The notes below the pieces were generated by a model. That model had not been told where the DNA came from. It saw nothing but the letters and a program-made list of their open reading frames with translations, and ran no database searches. From DYJE01 sp041660385 (GTDB taxonomy: Bacteria > Desulfobacterota > Desulfobacteria > Desulfobacterales > Desulfolunaceae), in assembly GCA_041660385.1 (NCBI GenBank), contig JBAZWJ010000022.1, positions 1-64,000 of the forward strand: a stretch of DNA of 64,000 nt. The letters are read 5' to 3'. Positions 42,296 through 50,914 of this stretch are shown one piece after another; the first letter of the stretch is position 1, and the number at the start of each line of letters is the position of its first letter. The position numbers and the translations under genes were made by a program.

Positions 42296-43342
42296 TCACG
42301 CTATGAATATACCGTTTTTATCGGCACTTTTCACTTTGAACAGGGCGTTGTCCGCAGCGATGAGAAGGGCTTTTTTATCTGTTGCGTTTTCAGGGGCAGA
42401 TGCGATGCCGAAGCTGGCCGTGGCATGTACCACTTTCCCATCTTCAACGTGGTAGGGCGTTGTATTGATCAACCGTGAAACAGTTTTTGAGAGATCGTAT
42501 GCACTGGCATTGTTGCGGCCTGGAAGGATGATGATGTATTCGTCTCCTCCGTATTTGATAAGAAGATCATTGGCTGATAACCCTGATTTTATGGTGTGAC
42601 CGATCTGTTTCAGGATTTCCGATCCTTGAAGATGCCCGTGGGTGTCCACGATGGTTTTGAAGTTGTCCATGTCAATGAATATGACGGCGATACTCTTGCG
42701 GAGATCCGCAGGTTCATTGAAATAGAGATCAAGGAAATCGTGCATGTAACGTGAATTGTAAAGACCGGTGTATTCGTCGGTGATGCACATGTTTTTGATT
42801 TTTGTCATGTGTCTCGAATTTTCAATGGCAATGGCTGCATAATCAGCGAGAATCTGGAGAATAGGATATTTTTTTTCACTGAAAAAATCCATGTCTTCAA
42901 TGTTTACAATCTCTATGACCCCTGAGATTTTACCATGAATTTCAAGAGGTATACAGATAATTGAGCGGGTGGTGAAACCGGTTCGTTCATCTACCTTGCT
43001 GTTGAAAAGAGGTTCTTTCGTCACATCAGGAACAAACATGGGGATACCTGTTCTTGCAACGTGGGGGGCTATGCCTTCATCGGGGCATAGGATGATGGGA
43101 TCGAACAGGGTTTTATCGGCGCCCACAACGATTTCGAATTTGAGTTCGCCGGTAATTTCGTCTTTGACCATAAGCGACCAGTGTTGAGCTTTGATAATCT
43201 CACTGCCACGTTTCATGATGTGCTCAAAGATCGTTTTATGGTTCATGGTTGAAGTGAGCAGTTTGCCAATTTCAAGGCAGGCTAAAAGCTCCTCTTTTCC
43301 CGTCATGGAATGGTCCTGTTCTATCTTTTTGATTTTATTCAT
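42296..43342 (-). CDS. GAF-GGDEF diguanylate cyclase
   Basis: A 348-residue cytoplasmic signalling protein. A GAF ligand domain covers about residues 20-170 (PDEGIAPHVARTGIP, VIEIVN). The cyclase domain is at about 180-345, with DMDNFKTIVDTHGHLQG and the active-site loop GGDEY near 262, a tolerated variant of GGDEF, so it should make cyclic di-GMP. An ATG 12 codons later has a better ribosome site (AGGA) and could be the start. It reads into yfcE. Only the cyclase half is present; no EAL domain. Confidence 0.88.
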   Translation of the reverse strand: MNKIKKIEQDHSMTGKEELLACLEIGKLLTSTMNHKTIFEHIMKRGSEIIKAQHWSLMVKDEITGELKFEIVVGADKTLFDPIILCPDEGIAPHVARTGIPMFVPDVTKEPLFNSKVDERTGFTTRSIICIPLEIHGKISGVIEIVNIEDMDFFSEKKYPILQILADYAAIAIENSRHMTKIKNMCITDEYTGLYNSRYMHDFLDLYFNEPADLRKSIAVIFIDMDNFKTIVDTHGHLQGSEILKQIGHTIKSGLSANDLLIKYGGDEYIIILPGRNNASAYDLSKTVSRLINTTPYHVEDGKVVHATASFGIASAPENATDKKALLIAADNALFKVKSADKNGIFIA

Positions 43343-43437
43343 TGTTTTATCCGATCGTTCAAATCATGTTCAAGATGATTGGCCATAATATACGCATTGG
43401 GAAATGAAGCCAAGTGATTTTGAAGGAAAAATGTCAA

Positions 43438-44163
43438 TCAGAGGAGAATGGGTGAAAATAAACGGTAAATGACAGCGGGAATAGCTGTTTCGACTCTCAA
43501 GATTCGTCTCCCCAGATGTACTGCTAAGAAATTGCACAGCTTAAGCATTTCGATTTCATAGGGAATGAAACCGCCTTCTGGACCAATGGCCAGGGTTACG
43601 GGTGTTTTGGTATCACAAGGGCAGGGACCTAAGCCAGAAGGGTCAGCCACAATGGGAATCGTGCCTTTAATTATTTCCGGGAGATCGTCTTCCACAAAAG
43701 GCTTGAATCGTTTTTCTATTACGATGTTGGGAAGCATCGTATCTTTTGCCTGTTCTAGGCCGAGGATGGACTGTTCAATAAGATTTTCCGGAAACAGTCT
43801 GGGGCTTTGCCAGTAGCTTTTTTCAACTTTGTAAGCGTTGATCAGCCATATGTTTTTTACCCCCATGGAAGCGGCAGCACCGATTACTCTGTTCAGGACT
43901 TTGGGTCTGGGAAGTGCGATCACAAGGTTGAGCGGCAGGGGCGGCGGTGGGTCGTTATTTACTGTGACATCGATAAGGAGGCTGTCCCGATCCATGGAGA
44001 CGATATGGCCTTCACCGGTTTTACCGTTGGCAAGACCCACCTTAAGAGATATGCCGGGCTCGGCTTTATGCACGTTCTTAACGTGTTTGAATCTTCGTCC
44101 TGTCAACTTTGCCGTTGTAGAATCTGGTAAGAAATCATTTTCAAAAAGAAGCACAAGATTCAA
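43438..44163 (-). CDS. rsmE: 16S rRNA m3U1498 methyltransferase
   Basis: RsmE methylates N3 of U1498 in 16S rRNA using SAM. The 241 residues show the SPOUT knot at the C-terminus: LAIGPEGGFIPYEIEML near residue 190 and VHLGRRILRVETAIPAVI near 215; an N-terminal PUA-like domain with KVGLANG near 45. At standard length. It is the first gene of the minus-strand group that continues with the GGDEF and yfcE genes after a 95-base gap. Confidence 0.93.
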   Translation of the reverse strand: MNLVLLFENDFLPDSTTAKLTGRRFKHVKNVHKAEPGISLKVGLANGKTGEGHIVSMDRDSLLIDVTVNNDPPPPLPLNLVIALPRPKVLNRVIGAAASMGVKNIWLINAYKVEKSYWQSPRLFPENLIEQSILGLEQAKDTMLPNIVIEKRFKPFVEDDLPEIIKGTIPIVADPSGLGPCPCDTKTPVTLAIGPEGGFIPYEIEMLKLCNFLAVHLGRRILRVETAIPAVIYRLFSPILL

Positions 44164-44212
44164 CGTTTCAATACCTTAAATTAACAACGATATTATTATT
44201 TGTGTTGCATGA

Positions 44213-44229
44213 GCAGGTCCAAAACCTGC
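44213..44229. repeat. REP-like palindrome variant copy 6a
   Basis: GCAGGT-CCAAA-ACCTGC, a 6-bp stem, preceded by GAG as in copy 5. It forms a pair with the stronger copy 34 bases on. Confidence 0.55.
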
Positions 44230-44262
44230 CTAATCCAGCCCAGAGATCTTCTAAAAGTTTCC

Positions 44263-44283
44263 GGGCGGGTTTGGAACCCGCCC
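44263..44283. repeat. REP-like palindrome copy 6b
   Basis: GGGCGGGTT-TGG-AACCCGCCC, perfect 9-bp stem followed by CTACAAAAA, the same tail as copy 4a. It lies between the rsmE start and the stop of the HEAT-repeat gene. Confidence 0.8.
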
Positions 44284-44319
44284 CTACAAAAAAACCACAT
44301 TTGCCTTTTGGGATGGGTA

Positions 44320-46026
44320 TCAAACCAGTTGATCAATCAGAGGTTTAATCGCTTTGTAATCCAAAGGTTTTTGAATAGCAAGATCAATAAGACACCTTAT
44401 TTCATCAAGCCGCTGATGATTAATATTTGAATCCATTATATCCTTTTGAGTTGTGATTACGACAAGGGGGAGCTCTCTTTTTCCGTATATGTTTCGTATG
44501 TTTTCTACAAGATGGAGTCCATGTACACCGGAGACATTGAAATTTGTGGTTATAAGATCAGGTTTTTTCCTTTTCAGAGCGGACAGTGCCGACTCGGGGC
44601 TATCGAAAACAAAGGGCAGGTGGCCTGCATTATAGAATATTTTCATATAGTACCTGAGACAGATTTTTGAGTTATCCACACAATAGATGGTCAGGGGTTT
44701 ATCGATCAATTTGCTTTTGACGTTTTCCTTAATGGTCATGGCCAGTGATTTTGAGCCCCTCTTGATAAGAAGGTCAGAAAAAAAACTGACTGTGCTTTCA
44801 TGGCAATGGCTGAGATAGTCTGATGCAAGGAAAACGAACGAATCGGAGTCGAGGAGTTTGTTGAACAGAATATCGGAATGGCTGTCAATGATGGCTGAAG
44901 TAATTAAAGCTTTTTTGGACCGTTTCCCACCGGTTTCGATTCTGCTCTTTAATCCTGAAATCATAATTTCAGAAGGATTTCTGTTCATGGCCGTTGCCGC
45001 TGCGATTCGTACATGTTCGAAAGTGTCGGTTATTCCATCAAGGATAGCCAGGGGGGCGTGGAGACAAGGTATTGTCGATATGGCTTCATAGGCAGCGAAT
45101 CGTACGTTGGAATCCGGGTGTTTGTTGTTCTGTAATTTGAGAATCGGTGCAAGTGCTGCTTCGTTTGCAATTTGACCCAGAATTTTAAGCCCGCTAATTA
45201 ACGAATCAGGGTTTTCTTCATCCATGTTCTCAATGGTGGCAGGAATGACTTGAACACCGATTTCGATCAACGATTCGATGGCAAGAAACCTGTCAAGCGG
45301 AGACTTTGATTGAAAAAGCTTGATCAACTGAGCGATATCCGAATCCAGAGAAAAATCAATCGGTGCGATTTTTTTCGAGGCGAATTGTTCTGGGTTCTGG
45401 CAGATAGACGAGTCGTTGAGGGAAAGGTTCGCCTCAAGTTTTTCAAGGGTGCTCTGGAGAAAGTCATCTGTTTTACTCGTTTTGGCGGCAAAGGCCAGCC
45501 GCTTGATTGAAGAAGGTCCGCCAATATTTCCAAGAGCTGTAATGGCTTCTCGTTTGAGCTCTTCATGGTCGTAAAAAATGAAATCGGCAATGACGTTGAT
45601 ACAAGATTTTTCACCTGTTTTTCCAATGGCCCGAATGATTTTCTGGAGGATATGGCTGTCCGTTTCAGTCAGAAGGATCGATGAAAAAAGGGGAACTGCT
45701 TCTATGAGCTGGGGCATATCGGCATGATCAATGAAAGGTATGACGAACACGCTGTTCGTCCTTGCTTTGTCGATCAGAAGCTCCATCAGGTAACGTTTAA
45801 AGACAACGTCCGTCTGGTTGTTAGTAAGCAGCAGGTTCATTATAAAAAGGGAGTCATCATCATTGACCATACTGATTTTATACAAAAGATGCGTGCGAGT
45901 GTTTTCGTTTAAGCTCTTGAAAGTATCAAGAAGGGTTGTAATGGCCTCCTTGTTTTTAAGGGACAAGGCCTTCATCATTTCACTGACATATAGTTCGTCG
46001 ATTTGTTTTGTATGAGTGTTTGTCAT
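44320..46026 (-). CDS. HEAT-repeat protein with degenerate receiver domain
   Basis: A 568-residue cytoplasmic protein. From about residue 20 to 430 it is built of helical HEAT-like repeats (ILQKIIRAIGKTGE, REAITALGNIGGPSSIKRL, RFAAYEAIS, RIAAATAMN), a scaffold for protein contacts. The last 120 residues are a CheY-like domain (TIYCVDNSKI, DSPESALSALKRKKPDLI, VVITTQKD, IQKPLD), but the phospho-acceptor Asp is Asn in TTNFNVSG, so it should not be phosphorylated in the usual way. No ribosome site decides between this ATG and one at 46065. Function unknown; scaffold role inferred. Confidence 0.8.
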   Translation of the reverse strand: MTNTHTKQIDELYVSEMMKALSLKNKEAITTLLDTFKSLNENTRTHLLYKISMVNDDDSLFIMNLLLTNNQTDVVFKRYLMELLIDKARTNSVFVIPFIDHADMPQLIEAVPLFSSILLTETDSHILQKIIRAIGKTGEKSCINVIADFIFYDHEELKREAITALGNIGGPSSIKRLAFAAKTSKTDDFLQSTLEKLEANLSLNDSSICQNPEQFASKKIAPIDFSLDSDIAQLIKLFQSKSPLDRFLAIESLIEIGVQVIPATIENMDEENPDSLISGLKILGQIANEAALAPILKLQNNKHPDSNVRFAAYEAISTIPCLHAPLAILDGITDTFEHVRIAAATAMNRNPSEIMISGLKSRIETGGKRSKKALITSAIIDSHSDILFNKLLDSDSFVFLASDYLSHCHESTVSFFSDLLIKRGSKSLAMTIKENVKSKLIDKPLTIYCVDNSKICLRYYMKIFYNAGHLPFVFDSPESALSALKRKKPDLITTNFNVSGVHGLHLVENIRNIYGKRELPLVVITTQKDIMDSNINHQRLDEIRCLIDLAIQKPLDYKAIKPLIDQLV

Positions 46027-46227
46027 ATCTTTATGGCTCGCATGGGTGACATGCCAATAAGACATGCCGGAATTGTGTGGGTTCGCTTGTTTTTACAGCC
46101 GTTAGGTCTGGAATATATAATGGAATATATGAAATTATTGATTGACTGTTCTGGATTATAAAGAAAAATGATGATCCTGTCAAAACCCATTCTTATAAAA
46201 CGTAATCCATTAGTGGAGATATCAGAG

Positions 46228-46255
46228 TTGACAAGTCATAGACACGTGGTATTGT
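46228..46255 (+). promoter_or_regulatory. Sigma-70-like promoter of the DjlA-like gene
   Basis: TTGACA at 46228-46233 and TATTGT at 46250-46255 with a 16-base spacer, about 93 bases before the DjlA-like start. The -35 matches fully, the -10 in four of six. The rest of the 46066-46348 gap shows no gene. Confidence 0.5.
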
Positions 46256-46348
46256 GAGAAAAATTGTGATAAAGCCATATTAATAAAGCTACAAATTGTC
46301 GAACGGAAGTCGGTTGGGTTATGGATCTGTGAGGGAGAAAAATACGTC

Positions 46349-47104
46349 ATGAGCTGGTTGGGTAAGGTCATTGGGGGTGCTATAGGGTTTGCATTGGGAG
46401 GGCCAATAGGGGCAGTGGCCGGAGCTGTTTTCGGTCATAGTTTTGATCAGGACGATCATGACACGTATTCTGAGGAAAGATTACGGTTATCGAATAACGA
46501 AAAAGCACAGATGACATTTTTTGTCGCAGCATTTTCCATGCTTGCAAAAATGGCAACCGCAGATGGTAAGATATGCAATAAAGAATTGGATGCTGTCGAG
46601 CAATTCATGAAAAGGGATCTTCAACTTAATTCGGAAAGCAGAAAGGCAGCCATGTCCATATTTAGAACAGCGGTGGATTCCGATGCCACGTTTGAAGGAT
46701 TTGCCAGTCAGTTCTATGATCAGTTCAGAACACAGCCCCGGTTTCTTGAAATTCTGCTCGATGTTTTGATTCGAGTTTCTTCGGCTGACGGGTCGGTTTG
46801 TGATGAAGAAGAGCAACTTCTGCTGTCGGCGGTGAGGATTTTTCATTATAGAACGGAAGATTATCTGAAACTCAAATCCAGATATATCGATAGATCAGAT
46901 ACGTTTCATGCCATTCTCGGTTGTGACAGGCAGGATTCGGATGAGTTTGTCAAAAAACAGTACAGAAAGCTTGTGACTGAATATCATCCTGACAAAATTG
47001 CCTCGAAAGGGCTCCCCGATGAATTCTCGAAATTCGCTGCTGATAAGTTCAGGGAAATACAGGAAGCTTACGAAATGGTCAAAAAAGAGCGAGGCATGGT
47101 ATAA
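46349..47104 (+). CDS. djlA: DjlA-like co-chaperone (TerB and J domains)
   Basis: A 251-residue DnaJ-type protein. Residues 1-32 are a glycine-rich hydrophobic stretch (VIGGAIGFALGGPIGAVAGAVFG), which may anchor it in the membrane as in DjlA. A TerB-type helical domain spans about 50-150, and the J domain is at the end, with the essential HPD tripeptide in YHPDKIASKG near 212. The J domain stimulates a DnaK ATPase. A hybrid kinase gene follows after 5 bases, so the two are probably cotranscribed. Confidence 0.9.
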   Translation: MSWLGKVIGGAIGFALGGPIGAVAGAVFGHSFDQDDHDTYSEERLRLSNNEKAQMTFFVAAFSMLAKMATADGKICNKELDAVEQFMKRDLQLNSESRKAAMSIFRTAVDSDATFEGFASQFYDQFRTQPRFLEILLDVLIRVSSADGSVCDEEEQLLLSAVRIFHYRTEDYLKLKSRYIDRSDTFHAILGCDRQDSDEFVKKQYRKLVTEYHPDKIASKGLPDEFSKFAADKFREIQEAYEMVKKERGMV

Positions 47105-47109
47105 TTCCC

Positions 47110-50016
47110 ATGACAAGAAATCTCAATGGTGCGGATCCAACTCTGATTCCAAGCGATGAAGAAATGAACCTTCATTCCTTCACTCTTTCTTTCAAAGGAA
47201 GTCAGGCCTGCCTCGAAGATGCTTATCACGTGAGCGTTCAGGAAAATCTAAAGTACATGCTTGAAATAAGAGTTATCATCCTTTTTTCAGGTATTTTTTA
47301 CTCTCTTTTCGGTATACTTGACTATCTTCTGGTTCCACAGGGTTATAAAACGCTTCTTTTTATCCGGTTCGGAATTTTTCTTCCATTCGTTCTTTCTGTG
47401 ATTTTGTTTTCATATACAAAATATTTCTATAAGTACATGCAGTTTGTGATCATGTCGACCGCTTTTGTTGGTGGCGGAGGTATTATCGTGATGATAGCCA
47501 TCACCCCGCCACCCGCCACCTATTCATATTACGCCGGGTTGATGCTAGTTTTCATGTTTCTATATACCTTTGGCCGAATCAGGTTTATCTGGGCCACTCT
47601 GGCAGGCTGGTTGCTCGTTATCATGTATGAGTTTTCCGCGATTACCTTCACATCACCTCCCATGGCCGTTTTGATTAACAATAATTTTTTCTTTATTGGA
47701 GCGAATCTTGTGGGCATGGCTTCATGCTATCTCCTTGAATTTTTTGACAGGAAAAATTTCTATATTAAAGGGCAGCTTGAAAGTGAAAAGGAAAAAACAA
47801 AGAAGACCAATGAGGAACTGGAATGCCGGGTTTTTGAACGGACCGCTCTTTTGAACAACCTCAATGCGAATCTTAAAGATGAAATCGAAAGGCGGAAACA
47901 ATTTGAAGACGAGCTCACCAAGATCAAGGTTGAGCTAGAAGATCGTGTTGAAAAGAGAACCATCGAATTGAAGCGGACAAATAAGGAGCTTGAAAAAGCC
48001 AAAGAAATTGCCGATGCCTCAGCCAAAGCGAAAAGCGAATTTCTTGCGAACATGAGCCATGAAATAAGAACGCCCATGAATGCCATTATCGGTATGTCCG
48101 ATCTCGCCATGAATAGAGGGATCAGCCAGATTCAGCGTAATGAGTACCTTGGAATCATCGGAAAATCGGCCCGTTCCCTTCTTGGAATTATTAACGATAT
48201 TCTGGACTTGTCAAAAATAGAGGCTGGAAAACTTGATTTTGAGATTAAATCCTTCAAACTCCGGGAATATCTTGAAAACGTAACCGATATGTTTATTGAG
48301 ACCATCCATTCAAAGGGTATTGAGTTTATCGTGGATATTGCATCTGATATTCCAGTCTATGTCAAAGGAGATTCTCTCAGGCTTCAACAGATTCTTTTAA
48401 ACCTTATCAGTAATGCATTGAAATTCACTGAAAAAGGTGAAATCTGCGTCTGTGTGAAAAAGGGGATTATGACCGATACGACAGTAGAGCTTCTTTTTGA
48501 TGTGATTGATACAGGGATTGGAATTGATCTCTACAAAAATTACAACCTGTTCGATGCATTTGCTCAGGCAGACGGGTCAATTACCCGAAAATACGGTGGA
48601 ACAGGCCTTGGACTCACTATTTGTAAACGTATCGTCACCTTGATGGGTGGAACCATTGATGTGACGAGCGAACAAGGTGAAGGCAGTACATTCAGCTTTA
48701 ACGTGTTTCTTGAGCGTGATGATGACCGAAATAATCAGCCAGTTAGCTTTCACTGCAACAAGCGGATTCAGGAAATCGGTATCATTGCCGTGATACGGAA
48801 CATAAGTCTTCAAGGTGTTTTATCCAAGATGCTCGAATTATTTGGAATGAAACGTTATGTGACCGATAGCTTTGAAAAAGCCATTGCCGTTTTTGATAAT
48901 CAAAAGGCAGTTTCCTTGGATAAAAGGATTTACGATATCCTGATGGTGGATGAGGATATGATGGACTCCGAACATTTGAAAACGCTGAAGACCTTTAAGG
49001 AGTCTTACCAGGAAGCAGTTTATCTGCCGGTCATCTTAATAGGATCTCTGAAGATGGAAAAGGAAGCCGGAAATCTTAAATTATATGGCATTGATGAGTT
49101 GGTCAATAAGCCTGTTAAATCATCGAATATCCTTGATTCGATCATGAAAGTGCTCAATGGCAGCAATCCAATCCCAATAACAAAGGAAACAGGAAACACC
49201 ATGACAGATTTGTTTCACGGGATGAAGGTTCTTCTGGTGGAGGACAACCCCATCAATCAGATGGTGGCCATTGAACTTCTCCTTCTTGAAGGAGTTCAAA
49301 TAAGTCAAGCCACAAACGGCCTTGAAGCAGTTGAAATGGTTCGAGATAATTCTTTTGACGCTGTTCTTATGGATATTCAGATGCCTGAAATGGATGGCAT
49401 TGAAGCCACACGAGTCATTCGCAACACTCTGGGAATGGGGTCTGAAACGCTTCCTATTATTGCCATGACAGCCCATGTGATGCAGGGAGACCGTGATCGT
49501 TGCCTTGAAGCCGGTATGGATGATTTTATTTCAAAGCCTATTGAACGGCAAAAAATGTTTTCGGTTTTGAGTAAATACGTAAAAAAAACTGATATCGTAA
49601 ATTCTCTCCCTGATGTGGTTCATATAACAAAAAAAAATGACGGATTTCCCGATACCCTTCCAGGAATTGATGTGTCGGACAGTCTGAGACGTTTAGGATG
49701 CGACAGTGAATGTTACATCGACATCTTGAATCAGTTCTGTCAGTTTTTTCAGGAAAACATACCCAATTTCAGAACCGATGCGGTTAAGAACGATGTTTCT
49801 ACTCTTAAGCAAGACATCCATTCCATTAAAGGCGTTGCCGCCAATATTTCCGCCATGACTATTTATGAGATTGCAGTCCGTTATGAAAAAACACTTGATG
49901 AACAAGGTTCCTGTGATGTGGAAGCGCTGACCGACGAGCTTGAAATTGCATATGAGGAACTTCGCAGATCCTGCGATATCCTGAGCGAACTGCATACAAC
50001 CCCATCCGTGGCATAA
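47110..50016 (+). CDS. Hybrid histidine kinase with two receivers and HPt
   Basis: A 968-residue membrane phosphorelay protein. About six transmembrane helices fill residues 50-220 (FSGIFYSLFGILDYLL to FFFIGANLVGMASCYLLEFF), followed by a coiled coil (220-305). HisKA has the phospho-His in MSHEIRTPMNAI near 315 and HATPase contains KYGGTGLGLTICKRIV. A first receiver (about 550-690) is divergent, the second has LLVEDNPINQ and Asp in LMDIQMPEMDG near 755, and the HPt domain has HSIKG near 903. All relay steps are in one chain. No output regulator is adjacent. Confidence 0.92.
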   Translation: MTRNLNGADPTLIPSDEEMNLHSFTLSFKGSQACLEDAYHVSVQENLKYMLEIRVIILFSGIFYSLFGILDYLLVPQGYKTLLFIRFGIFLPFVLSVILFSYTKYFYKYMQFVIMSTAFVGGGGIIVMIAITPPPATYSYYAGLMLVFMFLYTFGRIRFIWATLAGWLLVIMYEFSAITFTSPPMAVLINNNFFFIGANLVGMASCYLLEFFDRKNFYIKGQLESEKEKTKKTNEELECRVFERTALLNNLNANLKDEIERRKQFEDELTKIKVELEDRVEKRTIELKRTNKELEKAKEIADASAKAKSEFLANMSHEIRTPMNAIIGMSDLAMNRGISQIQRNEYLGIIGKSARSLLGIINDILDLSKIEAGKLDFEIKSFKLREYLENVTDMFIETIHSKGIEFIVDIASDIPVYVKGDSLRLQQILLNLISNALKFTEKGEICVCVKKGIMTDTTVELLFDVIDTGIGIDLYKNYNLFDAFAQADGSITRKYGGTGLGLTICKRIVTLMGGTIDVTSEQGEGSTFSFNVFLERDDDRNNQPVSFHCNKRIQEIGIIAVIRNISLQGVLSKMLELFGMKRYVTDSFEKAIAVFDNQKAVSLDKRIYDILMVDEDMMDSEHLKTLKTFKESYQEAVYLPVILIGSLKMEKEAGNLKLYGIDELVNKPVKSSNILDSIMKVLNGSNPIPITKETGNTMTDLFHGMKVLLVEDNPINQMVAIELLLLEGVQISQATNGLEAVEMVRDNSFDAVLMDIQMPEMDGIEATRVIRNTLGMGSETLPIIAMTAHVMQGDRDRCLEAGMDDFISKPIERQKMFSVLSKYVKKTDIVNSLPDVVHITKKNDGFPDTLPGIDVSDSLRRLGCDSECYIDILNQFCQFFQENIPNFRTDAVKNDVSTLKQDIHSIKGVAANISAMTIYEIAVRYEKTLDEQGSCDVEALTDELEIAYEELRRSCDILSELHTTPSVA

Positions 50017-50055
50017 TTCAATTTTTAAAAAATTTTACCTTTCGACAAAATAATC

Positions 50056-50101
50056 TTGACAAAGATTGTTTGATGGTCAATATTAAAACTGACATGTCAG
50101 T
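50056..50101 (+). promoter_or_regulatory. Promoter with palindromic operator before the SCP2 gene
   Basis: TTGACA at 50056-50061 is followed after 17-19 bases by an AATATTAA -10 region. Just downstream, ACTGACATGTCAGT (50088-50101) is a perfect 14-base palindrome in the place of the transcript start, a good operator position. The regulator is not identified. Confidence 0.55.
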
Positions 50102-50145
50102 CTAGTATGAAATGATTTAACCGAACATCTAAAGGAGATTACATT

Positions 50146-50712
50146 ATGCAGAACATACCAACAGACATCAGCATCAAGGACCTTTTGACGGACCTCAGCC
50201 CCCGTCTTGCAAAAGAAGGTATCGAAAAAGCAGGTAAACTACCCGAACTGGCTGGCACCGAGTTTAGCCTTGTTGTTGATGTAGCGGGTGATGGCGTTTA
50301 CAGCTACATCGTAAAAGATGGAAAAGATTTTACAATCAAGACCGAAGCCATTGCTGATCCCATGGTAAAAATTGCTCTGAGCAAAGCTGACCTGGAAAAA
50401 ATGATCGCCACCAATAATCTTGACATGCTTCTGGGTATCCAGCAGGATTTGACCAAAGCCAAATACAATGCCCTTCAGTCACTCAAAGGTTGCTTCAATG
50501 CCGAATTGAAAAACACTGACGGTAGCATGTTTATGATTCAGACGATATGCAACGGTATCGTTTCCCCTAAATGCACATTTAAGATGAAAACGGAAGATTC
50601 TGCAAAGATCGCCAAAAAACAAGCTCATCCTGTAAATCTTTTCATGAGTGGTGCAATGCAGATCGAAGGCGACATGGCTTTTGCTATGCAGACTCAGCCT
50701 CTTTTCACATAA
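50146..50712 (+). CDS. SCP2 sterol-binding-domain protein
   Basis: A 188-residue cytoplasmic protein with a clear SCP2 fold: FSLVVDVAGDGVYSYIVKDG near residue 40, VKIALSKADLEKMIA near 83, and the terminal FMSGAMQIEGDMAFAMQ, the usual lipid-pocket helix. The domain binds fatty acyl chains, acyl-CoA or sterol-like lipids. About 45 residues before the IC/SPKC segment are an insertion relative to the shortest members. It has its own promoter with a palindrome, and the strong AAGGAG site suggests good expression. Physiological ligand unknown. Confidence 0.85.
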   Translation: MQNIPTDISIKDLLTDLSPRLAKEGIEKAGKLPELAGTEFSLVVDVAGDGVYSYIVKDGKDFTIKTEAIADPMVKIALSKADLEKMIATNNLDMLLGIQQDLTKAKYNALQSLKGCFNAELKNTDGSMFMIQTICNGIVSPKCTFKMKTEDSAKIAKKQAHPVNLFMSGAMQIEGDMAFAMQTQPLFT

Positions 50713-50820
50713 TCAGTTCTTCATCGTATTAAGGTTGGCATAAAAACAATCTAAAGCTGTTTTGATGATTCATAGTTGATATTTTTCTTTTGATCCTGTT
50801 TCGTTTTTATGCAACCATAA

Positions 50821-50856
50821 AGCCAGTGTGGATGATCGTAATGATTCACACTGGCT
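50821..50856 (+). terminator. Hairpin terminator between SCP2 and START-like genes
   Basis: AGCCAGTGTG and CACACTGGCT pair perfectly over 10 bp; the downstream strand is T-rich (TATTCGTTTATTC). It follows the SCP2 gene by about 110 bases. Confidence 0.75.
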
Positions 50857-50914
50857 TATTCGTTTATTCTTGAACACACATTCTGCTAAAATATTTTTTT
50901 ATCTGGAGAGAGTT

